Positions 8,221 through 16,566 of a stretch of 64,000 nt of DNA are shown here, in pieces. Origin of the DNA: DASQUK01 sp963717085 (GTDB taxonomy: Bacteria; Actinomycetota; Acidimicrobiia; Acidimicrobiales; VFJN01); NCBI GenBank assembly GCA_963717085.1, contig CAVQVM010000003.1, positions 1 to 64,000 of the forward strand. The letters run 5' to 3'. The position numbers and the translations under genes are program-made. Within the stretch, counting starts at the first letter, position 1; each line of letters starts with the position of its first letter. The notes under the pieces were generated by a model, which saw only the letters and a list, made by a program, of their open reading frames with translations, searched no databases and was not told the origin of the DNA.

Positions 8221-9782
8221 GGCAGGGCCCCGATCACGTCCTCGGCGGCGCCGACGGCGGCGCCGCTGCGGATCAGCCGCTCGGCCGCCGCCAACTCGGG
8301 GGCCACGAACCGGTCCGGCCCCGGGCCGTCGACGTCGCGGCGCACCACGTCGACCACCGCGGCGGTCGCCGGCGCCGGCCGCAGTGGCCGGCGGAGGTCC
8401 AGCGCCCGGGCGGCCACTACCAGCTCCACGGCGAGGATCTGGGCCAGGTTCGCGAGGCTCGTCCGCAGCTTGCGGGCGGCCGCCCATCCCATGGAGACGT
8501 GGTCCTCTTGCATGGCCGACGTGGGGATCGAATCGGTGCTCGCGGGTACGGCCAACCGCCTGCTCTCGGCGACGAGGGCGGCGGCGGTGTACTGGGCGAG
8601 CATCATCCCCGAGTCGACGCCGGGGTCGGCGGCCAGGAACGGCGACAGGCCGTGCGAGCGTGCCGGGTCGAGCAACCGATCCAGCCGGCGCTCGGCCATC
8701 GCCCCGAGGTCGGCGGCGACGATGGCCAAGAAATCGCAGGCATGGGCGAGCGGCGCCCCATGGAAGTTGCCATTGGACTCGACCCGTCGGTCCGTGAGCA
8801 CCACCGGATTGTCGATCACCGCCGCCAGCTCCCGCTCGGCCACCGTCTCCACATGGGCCAGCGTGTCACGCGCCGCGCCCGCCACCTGGGGTGCGCAGCG
8901 CAGTGAATACGCGTCCTGAACCCGGGGATCACCGGTGCGATGGGAGGCCACGATCTCCGAGCGGGCCAGCAGCCGAGCCATGTTGGCGGCGCTGGTCGCC
9001 AGGCCGGGATGCGGCCGCAGGCCCGCCAGGTCGGGCGCGAAGACCCGGTCGGTGCCGAGGGCGGCCTCGACGCTCATCGCCGCGGTGAGGTCGGCGGCGG
9101 GCAGCAGCCGCGCCAGGTCGTGGCAGGCGAGCACCAGCATGCCCAGCATCCCGTCGGTGCCGTTGACCAGGGCGAGTCCCTCCTTGGCGACGAGCTCGAC
9201 CGGCTCCAGCCCGGCGTCGGCAAGCGCCCGGGCCGCGGGCACGGACGCGCCGGCCCCGTCGGCCGGCACCCGACCCGCCACCCGCACGTCGCCCTCGCCC
9301 ATGAGCACCAGGGCCACGTGGGCCAGCGGCGCGAGGTCACCGCTGCAGCCGAGCGACCCGTGCTCGGGCACCACCGGCGTGACCCCGTGGTTCAGCAGGG
9401 CCACCAGCAGGTCGACCACGGCGGGACGGACGCCGGACAGACCCTGCGCCAGCGTCCGGGTGCGCAGCAGCATCATCGCCCGCACCACCTCGTCCTCGAC
9501 CGGCCGGCCGAGTCCGGCGGCGTGCGAGCGGATCAGCGACCGCTGCAGCGCGGCGCGCCGCTCCACCGGGATGTGGCGGACGGCGAGAGCACCGAACCCG
9601 GTCGACAAGCCGTACACCGGGGTCTCCTGCGCGACGAGCTCGTCGACCGTGGCGCGCGCCCGGGCGATCGCCGTGCGGCACTCGTCGTCCAACGCCACCC
9701 GGGCACCGCTGCGGGCGACGGCCACGACCTCGGCGGCGGTGAGCGGCGACGAACCGACGGCAACGACCTCATGCGTGTCCAC
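8217..9782 (-). CDS. hutH: histidine ammonia-lyase
   Basis: Removes ammonia from L-histidine to give trans-urocanate, the first step of the pathway. The 521-residue protein has YGLSTGFGAL, the MIO-forming segment as GSLGCSGDLAPLAHVAL (about residue 145, Cys-Ser-Gly rather than the textbook Ala-Ser-Gly), LALVNGTDGMLG, NGNFHGAPLAHACDFL and QEDHVSMGW. The start GTG 9782 was chosen because the frame upstream (to 9839) is only a translation of the tRNA-Tyr fragment. It is the first gene of the hut operon, and the island inserted about 20 bp upstream, so the native promoter may have been displaced. Confidence 0.94.
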   Translation of the reverse strand: MDTHEVVAVGSSPLTAAEVVAVARSGARVALDDECRTAIARARATVDELVAQETPVYGLSTGFGALAVRHIPVERRAALQRSLIRSHAAGLGRPVEDEVVRAMMLLRTRTLAQGLSGVRPAVVDLLVALLNHGVTPVVPEHGSLGCSGDLAPLAHVALVLMGEGDVRVAGRVPADGAGASVPAARALADAGLEPVELVAKEGLALVNGTDGMLGMLVLACHDLARLLPAADLTAAMSVEAALGTDRVFAPDLAGLRPHPGLATSAANMARLLARSEIVASHRTGDPRVQDAYSLRCAPQVAGAARDTLAHVETVAERELAAVIDNPVVLTDRRVESNGNFHGAPLAHACDFLAIVAADLGAMAERRLDRLLDPARSHGLSPFLAADPGVDSGMMLAQYTAAALVAESRRLAVPASTDSIPTSAMQEDHVSMGWAAARKLRTSLANLAQILAVELVVAARALDLRRPLRPAPATAAVVDVVRRDVDGPGPDRFVAPELAAAERLIRSGAAVGAAEDVIGALP

Positions 9783-9804
9783 GGCGCCGACGGTACGACG
9801 TGAT

Positions 9805-9862
9805 TGTGGGCCGGGGTGGATTTGAACCACCGAAGGCATGCGCCGGCAGATTTACAGTCTGC
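9805..9862 (-). repeat. attachment-site repeat: 3' fragment of tRNA-Tyr (left end of element)
   Basis: These 58 bp are identical to 23069-23126, which cover the 3' part of the intact tRNA-Tyr from the anticodon stem to the discriminator base plus two bases. To the left lies hutH; to the right the sequence departs from the tRNA. This is the duplicated target left by site-specific integration into the tRNA gene. The intact copy is at the other end of the island. Confidence 0.93.
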
Positions 9863-10303
9863 CCAAAGCGCTGCTTGCTCATGCTGCGCTGTGCTGAATG
9901 GGCACCTGACCTGGGCCTTTGCGGATGCTGCCGTCCGTCGGTAACCGACACGTGTTGCGACGTTGCGGACCGTTGGTTTGCAAAGCGTTTGCACGTGGAG
10001 ACTCGCCAGCCTCGGCGAGGCCTTCTCGGCATGACGAGCGTGTCAAGAGCGTGCGCCCGCCGAGCGGAGATCGATCACGTTGCGACGAACCGGAGTACTC
10101 ACTGGGCGGCCTCTGGTTCCGTGGTCATGTTCTTGACGCCATCGAGCTCCTAAACGATCAACAGCATCCGGATCACAGCTCTGATGAGGAGTTTGATCCC
10201 AGTCGGGAATCGCCGTGCCGATCTGCAGCGGGGAGGTGTCACCCGGAACGAAGGCAGACCCAGAGCGCGAACATCGCAAGTGCGTAACCGGAAGGGCGAA
10301 GCA
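9863..10303. other. non-coding left end of the island
   Basis: About 440 bp between the attachment repeat and the first cargo gene. The open frames here have no recognisable protein features and overlap the tRNA fragment. Its composition is less GC-rich than the flanks. No promoter, RNA gene or repeat could be supported. Confidence 0.5.
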
Positions 10304-11569
10304 ATGGAGCGAGGGGTGGCTGCCATCACGCTGGTGACGATGGGGTCGTGGGGTGACCTGTTCCCGTTCGTGGGGCTCGGTCGGGCCCTCGGGGCCCGTG
10401 GGCACGAGGTGCGGTTGGCGGCCTCACCGGCGTGGGAGGACGTCTTTACCGGAGCGGGCGTGCAGTTTGTGGGCGTTGGCCGGCGGTTGGGCTTCGAGGA
10501 GCTTCGCCGCCATCCGGAGATCTTTCAGCGGGTGCCTCTCGGTTTGCGCCACGCGCTGAGCCGGTTGGTGTTCGACCAGATCGACGAGCTCACCAGCGAC
10601 TTGCGCGACGCCATGACCGGTGCCGATCTGGTGGTCACCCACCCAGCCCATGTCGCGGCCCACAACGTGGCCGAACACCTCGGGGTGCGCCGGCTGGTGG
10701 CGACAGTGTTCCCCGGCATGATCCCGAGCGCGAGAACCGTGCCGGGCGGCACGCGGGTGGGCCCTTGGTCGGGACGGGCGGGTCGGGTCGCGAACCGCCT
10801 GGCGTGGCGAAGCGCCCGGTTGGGGACCGCTGTGTTGTTCGATGGACCGATCAACGGCCACCGCCGCCAGCTCGGCCTCCCCGTGCTGCGGGCGGCGCTG
10901 CTGGAGCTGTCCCGACAGGCCGAGGGGATCGTGGTCATGGCGTCCCCTCAGGTGATCGAAGCGCCACCGGATTGGCCCAGCTCGGTGTCGGTGACGTCGT
11001 TCGTTGCCTGGGATGGAGCCGCCGAGGATCCGCTCGATGAGACGACTCGGGTGTTTCTCGACGGCGGTGCCGCACCGGTGCTGGTGACGTTGGGGTCCAA
11101 TGGCGCCATCGTTGCCGGCGACTTCTTCGAGGAGGCGACCCGGCTGGTTCTCGACCGAGGCGCCCGGGCGCTGGTCGTGACCGGCCCGGGCGGGCGACCG
11201 GACGTCGTGACAGGCCTGGATGGTGTGCACGTCACGGACTACGTGGCGTTCAGCAAGGTCATGGACCGCTGCCGCGCCGCAGTCCACCACGCGGGTGTCG
11301 GCACGACCGTCGCTGCCATCAGAGCCGGCCTCCCTCAGGTCGTCGTCCCCAAGGGATTCGACCAACCGGACACCGCCGCGCGCGTCGAAGCGCTGGGGAT
11401 TGGCGTGGTCGTCCCCTGGCGCAAGCGCCACCATGGGCTGGGACCCGCGCTGAGCCGGGTCCTGTCTGAAACCTCGTTCAGTCAACGGGCGGCGGCTCTC
11501 AGCGCCTGCGTCCGCGACGAGGACGGCGCCGCCCTGTCGGCGGACATCATCGAGAGCCACCTGCCCTGA
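10304..11569 (+). CDS. GT-B glycosyltransferase (UGT/MGT type)
   Basis: A 421-residue cytosolic glycosyltransferase of the family-1/28 type that moves sugars from nucleotide donors to small molecules or lipids. The N-terminal Rossmann half begins ITLVTMGSWGDLFPFVGLG and continues GHEVRLAASPAWED. The C-terminal donor-binding half has VLVTLGSNGAI, VTDYVAFSKVMDRCRAAVHH, then HHAGVGTTVAAIRAGLPQVV and PKGFDQPDTAARVEALG, the classic acceptor/donor motif of this family. ATG 10304 was chosen because the domain starts 5 residues later; the upstream open frame is unrelated. It is island cargo and the first gene after the left end. The acceptor is unknown. No frame break was seen. Confidence 0.85.
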   Translation: MERGVAAITLVTMGSWGDLFPFVGLGRALGARGHEVRLAASPAWEDVFTGAGVQFVGVGRRLGFEELRRHPEIFQRVPLGLRHALSRLVFDQIDELTSDLRDAMTGADLVVTHPAHVAAHNVAEHLGVRRLVATVFPGMIPSARTVPGGTRVGPWSGRAGRVANRLAWRSARLGTAVLFDGPINGHRRQLGLPVLRAALLELSRQAEGIVVMASPQVIEAPPDWPSSVSVTSFVAWDGAAEDPLDETTRVFLDGGAAPVLVTLGSNGAIVAGDFFEEATRLVLDRGARALVVTGPGGRPDVVTGLDGVHVTDYVAFSKVMDRCRAAVHHAGVGTTVAAIRAGLPQVVVPKGFDQPDTAARVEALGIGVVVPWRKRHHGLGPALSRVLSETSFSQRAAALSACVRDEDGAALSADIIESHLP

Positions 11570-11712
11570 GGGTCGCACGGGATCACCCGCAAGGGGCAGA
11601 CCGCAGTCCCGGCGTTCGGTGCGACCACATGGCTCGCTGTGCCGCGTGTTCTGGGACACTGTTTCGGTTCAGTGCGCCTCGAACAGATCGCCGGGTCGGT
11701 CGCGGTCGGCAG

Positions 11713-12411
11713 CTACGTCTTGTGCGCTTCGACGGCGACGTTGAGCGGGAAACGGGGATCGTTCAGGTCAAGTACTGCGTTCGGAACGTCTTCGACGACC
11801 TCGCCGAGGAGAAACCCGATACAGGAGCGGAGATTGCCCTTGGCATGGACCGTGAAGCCGCCATCCCAGTGGCGGGAGAACAGCTCGGCGATGCCCGCTG
11901 GGGTAAAGCGCCAGTAGTCGGCGTCAGGGTAGGTCGGGCTCACGCGGCTCACCGACGGCGCGGTGACGAGCAGCACACCTGACTGACCCAGCGCCTGGTG
12001 GCAGTTCTCGAGGCAAAGCCCGGGTTGCCGCAGGAGGTGAAGGGTCTGGGTCAGGATGATGCAGTCGTAGGCCTCATGCGGCAGTGACCCTGGTTGCTCG
12101 AGGTCAGCGATAAGCGTCGCCCGCGGGTTCGATCGGTTGAGGTCGACGACGGTGCGCTTCGAGACGCGATCGGCTCCGAACGTCGTCGTGTAGGCGTCGC
12201 TCTCGACTTCGAGCACCGATCCACGAATCAACCTCTCGCGTTCAGCGAGGAACGCCTCGATGCACCGACGGTCGAGAGGCGTGCCCCGATCGAGGCCGTA
12301 GCGATCGCTGAGCGGCTCGATGGGAAGGTCGGCCAAGGCGCTCACTGCGCCAGTCTCGCTCCACGCGACTCGGCCTGGGCGACCAGCGGTCGCCGCGTCC
12401 ACAGCGGCCAT
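11713..12411 (-). CDS. class I SAM-dependent methyltransferase
   Basis: A protein of about 232 residues related to methyltransferases commonly found with polysaccharide and glycosylation genes. It has the approach PLSDRYGLDRGTPLDRRCIE, a motif-I strand degenerated to GSVLEVESDAYTTTFG, motif II/III as YDCIILTQTLHLL, and a C-terminal VLLVTAPSVSRVSP and DYWRFTPAGIAELF. ATG 12411 is the most plausible start, since the family sequence fades above it; the open frame continues to 12822 with no similarity I recognise. It converges with the glycosyltransferase gene, with a gap of 143 bp. Its partner substrate is probably a glycan made by the neighbouring glycosyltransferases (inference). Confidence 0.75.
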   Translation of the reverse strand: MAAVDAATAGRPGRVAWSETGAVSALADLPIEPLSDRYGLDRGTPLDRRCIEAFLAERERLIRGSVLEVESDAYTTTFGADRVSKRTVVDLNRSNPRATLIADLEQPGSLPHEAYDCIILTQTLHLLRQPGLCLENCHQALGQSGVLLVTAPSVSRVSPTYPDADYWRFTPAGIAELFSRHWDGGFTVHAKGNLRSCIGFLLGEVVEDVPNAVLDLNDPRFPLNVAVEAHKT

Positions 12412-13024
12412 GAACGGCGTGAGCCGTACCGAACGACGGTCCACGCCGCGGGTCAGCGGATACGGACTGGCCCAGAACGCGGAGCACACCTCGTTGGCTC
12501 GCCCTCGCCGGAGGCGCCTGCCTGGCGCGGATCGCGGCCATCGCTCAACCGGCGATCGGTGGCACGCCTCCACGCTGCGCTTGGTGAGCGATATGGGGCA
12601 CCCGGTAAGGGCCGAACTGCAGCGCGTCTCACCGCCTGAACGCCGCGTTATCGCCCGCGTATTCTCGGCCGTTCGCGGCATCCTCGACCGGCACATCGAG
12701 GATACGGTCGACGGCCTGCTGCTGCGTGCTATCAGACGCGCGTTGTCGGCAACGAGTACAAGTCTCGGGTCTCGTCTCGGCGTCCGACTCCGGCACTTCG
12801 ATTGCCCGCTCGAGAGCCCCATCCCTGAGTTCCGGATGCGCGGTAGCGGACGCAGGCGCCATAGTCGTGGCGGGCCGCGCCTGAAAGTCCGGCGCGTTGA
12901 CGCCGGTTCCCTCTTGCAGGCAGGCGCGGTGCAGGAACTCCTCGGCCGGCGCCTTCATCGCCCTCGTGCGGGGAGGTGTGGAAGGTTGCCGGCTTGCCGT
13001 GTTCGTGCGACATCCCAACTCGTT
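12412..13024. other. no recognisable gene
   Basis: About 610 bp between the methyltransferase and the NTF2-like gene. Open frames exist on both strands but their translations are Arg/Pro/Ser-rich shadow-type sequences with no motif. It may be debris from rearrangement within the island. Confidence 0.45.
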
Positions 13025-13401
13025 TCACTCGCGCTCGGTCCATTGCCAGAGCGCATTGACGATCTTCCAGCCGTCGCGCGTCGCGCGAGCTGGAGGTATT
13101 CCCTGTAGACGGCCGACCGAACGGTGACGTTCGCGACCGCTCCGTAGACGTCCTCGACGTCGACTTCGATGCGCCGGTCCGGCACGTCGCGCGTCGTCCC
13201 GATGCCCCGCGCCGTCGCGTCGATCATCTCAGGCGCGGTCAGGTGCTCGACCTGCTGACCGTCATCGGCGAGTGAGCGTTTCGCCAACGACGGGTGGAGT
13301 GCGCGCTCCATCCGAGTGACGTCGCCCTCGAACCATCCTTGGAAGTAGTCGAGAACCGTCTCGACGATTGCCGCTCGGTCAGTCGTGGGCGTAACGGTCA
13401 T
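13025..13401 (-). pseudogene. NTF2-like (putative lumazine-binding/SnoaL) protein, frameshifted near its C terminus
   Basis: Starts ATG 13401 (MTVTPTTDRAAIVETVLDYF) and has the family pattern FQGWFEGDVTRMERALHPSL, MIDATARGIG, then VTVRSAVYREYLQLA. After that the frame runs into an Arg/Ser-rich tail and stops only at 12955, whereas a one-base change near 13080 (in CGCGACGCGCGACGG) gives RDGWKIVNALWQWTERE and a stop at 13025, the expected end of such a domain. The start overlaps the stop of the glycosyltransferase (ATGA), so it is the last gene of the TetR-hydrolase-GT operon. Its role is unknown; proteins of this fold act as small enzymes or binding subunits. Confidence 0.72.
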
Positions 13402-15560
13402 CGTGATCGCCTGTGTCCTTTGCCTTCTTTGAGGAGCGGCGCGATCAGTGCGGCCGCGCGCGCGGCGCCGTCGGACTCGACAGGGCGGTAGTCGACCTTC
13501 GTCCCGATCGTCTCGGCGATTGCGGCGGCGATCTCGCCCGGGCCGTCGGACTCGAAGTCCATGCAGCGCCCGGCGCCGTAGCGGCCGAGCCGGTGGCGGA
13601 CGTGGAGGTTCTGCTCGAAGTGGTGGCGGAGCGGGAAGTAGAGGAACGGGCGCCGGTTGGCGGTCAGCTCCATCGACGTTGTCAGGCCGCCCTGGACGAC
13701 GGCGAGGTCGCAGGCCGCCAGGTTGCGGTAGAGCTGGTGGACGTAGGCGCGCACCTCGAGGCCGTCGTGCGCCGGCAGGGTCGCGGGGTCGATCCGCGGG
13801 CCGGCGACGACGATCATCCGCAGCGCCGGTACGCGCTCCTTCGCCTCCGGGAACGCGGCGATCACTCGGCGCAGCAGGTCGCCGCCGACGCCCGAGCCGC
13901 CGACGGTGACGATGCAGACCTGCTCGTCGGCGGCGTAGCCGAGCTCGTGCCGGAGCGCGGCGCGATCGGCAAAGTCGGCGGGATCGAAGCCTGTGACGTA
14001 GCCCGCGAACGAGTAGTGCTCCTCGGTCCACTCGCGGATCCACGGCAGGTGGGACGCGAACCGCTCCGGCACGATGTCCTCGGGTTTGCCGACGAACACC
14101 GCCTGATCGCGCACGCTCGGGAAGCGCGCGATGTGCTCGATCATCTCCTCGTTGTAGTCACCGGTGAGGAACGCCTCGTGGTCGCCGCCGTCCGGCATCG
14201 GCAGCCAGCCGACGAAGTCGGTCAGCCAGACGTAGGGCGTGTGCTTCTGCTCCGGGTTCTCGTGCAGGTAGTAGTCGAGCTCCCAGGCCTCGTCGCCGAT
14301 CCACAGGTCGTACTGCTCCTCGCGGACGAGGTCGTGGAAGACCATGAAGTTGGCGAGCAGGATCTCGTCCATGCGCCGGATCGCCTGGAAGCAGTGCAGG
14401 TCGTGCTCGGCTGACTCGCTCTCGACGTGTCGCGACTCGTTGGCGAGGAACGTGCTCGCCGGATGGATCCGCTCGCCCCGCGCCTCCAGCACCGACGTGA
14501 CGGGATGCTGGGCGAGCCAGTCGATCTCCAGGTCGGGGTGCAGCTTGCGCAGCTCGTCAGCGATCGCCGCGTCGCGCTGGGCGTGGCCGAGCCCGATCGG
14601 CGAGGAGATGAACAGCGCGCGCTTGCGGCGGGACTTGCCGCGCACCCAGCGGCGCGGCGGCGGCGCGGGGCGATGAAGTCGCGCAGCAGCAGGTTGACCT
14701 TGACCGGGTCGCGTGCGTGCGGCAGGTGGCCGCAGCTCTCGAGGGTCACGAGCTCGCCGCCGGTCGCCTCCGCGAGCGCGGCGCCCTGCGCGTGCGGCCG
14801 AATGGCGTCGGCGTCGCCGTGGATGATGAGCACCGGGCAGCGCACACGCGCGCACCGCTCGGCGAACGGGATGCCGCTCGGCAGCTCCATCCCGCGGTCC
14901 GTAGCGACGAGCGTCTCAGGCGTCGTCTCGAGCCCCCAGCCCACGCAGTCCTCGATCTGCTTCGTGGAGTGCGGCTCCGTGAAGCACTTCGAGAAGAAGA
15001 ATTCGAGGAAGCCGCGGTAATCGCGCAGCCAGTAGTGGATGTTGTACTTGGCCCACTCCTCCTCGGTGTCGAGCGGTTCATCGAACGAGAAGACGCGGCG
15101 CTCGGGAAGCGGCGGGGCGAGCGGAACGGCCGGGCCGATAAACGCTGCACCGGCGACGCGCTCGGGGTGCTCGTCCGCGAGCTGCACGCCCCACATCGCG
15201 CCGCACGAGACGCCGACCAAGACGGCGCGCTCTGTCTCCGTCGCGTCGAGCACGGCAAGCGCGTCGAGCGGCGAACTCGCGCGCGTCGTACGCTTCCGCC
15301 CCGGCCGGTCGGTCGGACCGCCCGCTGCCGCGCCCGTCGAACGTCACGACCCGACAGTGGCGCGCCAGGTAGGGGATCTGCATCATCCAGTGGCGCGAGT
15401 AGATGATCGACCAGGCCGGCAGGAGCAAGACGGTCGCCTCCCCCTCCCCGTAGACCTCGTAGAAGATCCGGACGCCGTCGCGCTCGACGTAACCCTCCTC
15501 ATCCGGGAAGCGCGCCCGTGTCTGCTCCTGCGCCGTCAGGCGTTCCGGCGCAATGGTCAT
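13398..15560 (-). pseudogene. alpha/beta-hydrolase fused to glycosyltransferase, two frameshifts
   Basis: Reconstructed as one protein of about 720 residues. The N-terminal hydrolase begins MTIAPERLTAQEQTRARFPD and has VTFDGRGSGRSDRP and, after a one-base slip near 15272, the nucleophile elbow VGVSCGAMWG, FIGPAVPLAPPLPERRVFSF and a late HGDAD and CGHLPHARDP (acid and His). A second slip near 14667, in a CGC run, leads into the GT-B part: KRALFISSPIGLGHAQRDAA, WLAQHPVTSVLEARGERIHP, VTVGGSGVGGDLLRRV, VVQGGLTTSMELTANRRPFL. I recall intact fusions of this layout in other Actinomycetota, which is why I treat the two parts as one gene. It overlaps both TetR (ATGA) and the NTF2-like gene (ATGA). The function is unknown. 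Confidence 0.72.
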
Positions 15561-16138
15561 CGCGACCTCCTCTCGAGCCAGGCGTCGATCCACTCGAGGA
15601 GCTCCTCGTGCCCCTCGGTGACCCCGGAGAGACGTTCGAGCATGATGCCCTCGTTGAACGTGATGACCAGCGAGACGAGCACCTCGAGCGGCATCTCGAT
15701 TCCGTACTGCTCGCGCGGCTCGGCGAACGCCTCCATCAGAACCGCCCGCCACTCGGCGTTCACCTGGTCGACGCGCTCGTGCAGCTCGGGCCGGTTCCAA
15801 GCGAGTGCCTGGAGCTCGAGCCAGACCTTCTCGTACGCGACGTCGTCGCTGATGAGGTAGCGCATCGCCGTCCGCCACTTCTCGATGAAGGGCACGTCGG
15901 CGGCGTACATCTCGCGCTGGCGCGCGATCTGGCGCTCGGTGAAGCGCTCGAGCACGCGCACGAACAGCTGCTCGACCGAGCCGAAGTAGTAGTGGACGAG
16001 GCCGTGGTTGGCCCCGGCCTCCTCCGCCACCCGGCGCGTCGTGATCCCAGCTGCACCCACATCGAGGAGCAGCCGCTCGGCGGCGTCGAGGAGCGCCTGC
16101 TCCGTTTCGTGTCCGGGGCGAACAGCGATCTTGTTCAT
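15557..16138 (-). CDS. TetR-family transcriptional regulator
   Basis: A 193-residue repressor-type protein. The N-terminal helix-turn-helix is TEQALLDAAERLLLDVGAAG followed by ITTRRVAEEAGANHGLVHYYF (residues 12-55), and the helical C-terminal domain binds an unknown ligand. ATG 16138 sits inside one copy of an 11-bp direct repeat that probably forms the operator. The stop overlaps the start of the hydrolase-glycosyltransferase gene, making it the first gene of a three-gene operon that it is likely to repress itself. No frame break, unlike its two downstream partners. Confidence 0.88.
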   Translation of the reverse strand: MNKIAVRPGHETEQALLDAAERLLLDVGAAGITTRRVAEEAGANHGLVHYYFGSVEQLFVRVLERFTERQIARQREMYAADVPFIEKWRTAMRYLISDDVAYEKVWLELQALAWNRPELHERVDQVNAEWRAVLMEAFAEPREQYGIEMPLEVLVSLVITFNEGIMLERLSGVTEGHEELLEWIDAWLERRSR

Positions 16139-16178
16139 TTGACTAATACATTTGACTAAATCAACGCTGCGTTGTCAA
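16136..16178 (-). promoter_or_regulatory. TetR-operon promoter/operator: direct repeats and TTGACA box
   Basis: On the minus strand, TTGACA (16173-16178) lies upstream of two exact copies of TTAGTCAAATG (16149-16159 and 16136-16146, 13 bp apart), the second running into the TetR start codon. An inverted repeat CAACGC-T-GCGTTG (16162-16174) overlaps the box. The stretch is AT-rich compared with its surroundings, which fits an autoregulated promoter. The -10 box is not clear. Confidence 0.55.
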
Positions 16179-16216
16179 GGCTCTGAGGTCTCGCCTGCGC
16201 ACCACCTGCCTCTCGC

Positions 16217-16381
16217 CTAGCTCGAAGAGTTCGCCGCTTGCATCGGCAGCTCGGCGCGCACGGTGGTGCCGAGGCCTTGCTCGCTCGAGACGCGCAGACG
16301 GCCTCCGAGCGCCTCGACCCGGTCGCTCAGCCCTCGGAGCCCGATTCCTTGCCGGCGTCTGCCGCCAACGCCTTCGTCAGA
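16217..16381 (-). pseudogene. C-terminal remnant of a NarL/DesK-type histidine kinase
   Basis: About 54 residues matching the end of the HATPase_c domain: a DEGVGG nucleotide box followed by GIGLRGLSDRVEALGG, RLRVSSEQGLGTTVRAELPM and a stop at 16217. Everything upstream that should encode the sensor and dimerisation parts is missing; sequence up to 16566 is not recognisable. No response-regulator gene is nearby. It is a broken leftover from an earlier insertion or deletion beside the relaxase gene. Confidence 0.65.
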
Positions 16382-16566
16382 GCGCCCCTGAGCCTTCCGT
16401 CGGCACCTCCACGGTGGAGTCGAAACCCGCCGGATCGACTGGGCCGACGAAGAGCTGGACTGTCCCCGAATGCGCGCGAATACCGGCCTGGGGCATCGCC
16501 CCAATGTGCGGTAGGGGCGTAGCGGTGCATTCCGGTTGCGGAGGGTGGAATCGTTGGGCGGTGGTC

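Noticed and set aside
9533..9994. HutH or other proteins extending through the tRNA-Tyr fragment (translation starting MPSVVQIHPGP)
   Set aside because: The frame is an antisense translation of the tRNA 3' part; the same peptide appears at 23103. HutH starts at GTG 9782.
10182..10201. AGTTTGATCC motif resembling the 5' end of 16S rRNA
   Set aside because: Only about 10 bases match and no rRNA sequence follows.
12320..13108. Long plus-strand open frame (262 codons) in the island gap
   Set aside because: Arg/Ala-rich, no motif, overlaps the supported methyltransferase and NTF2-like genes on the other strand.
16382..16566. Peptide-like frames between the kinase remnant and the relaxase end
   Set aside because: No consistent similarity to the missing part of a histidine kinase or any other family.
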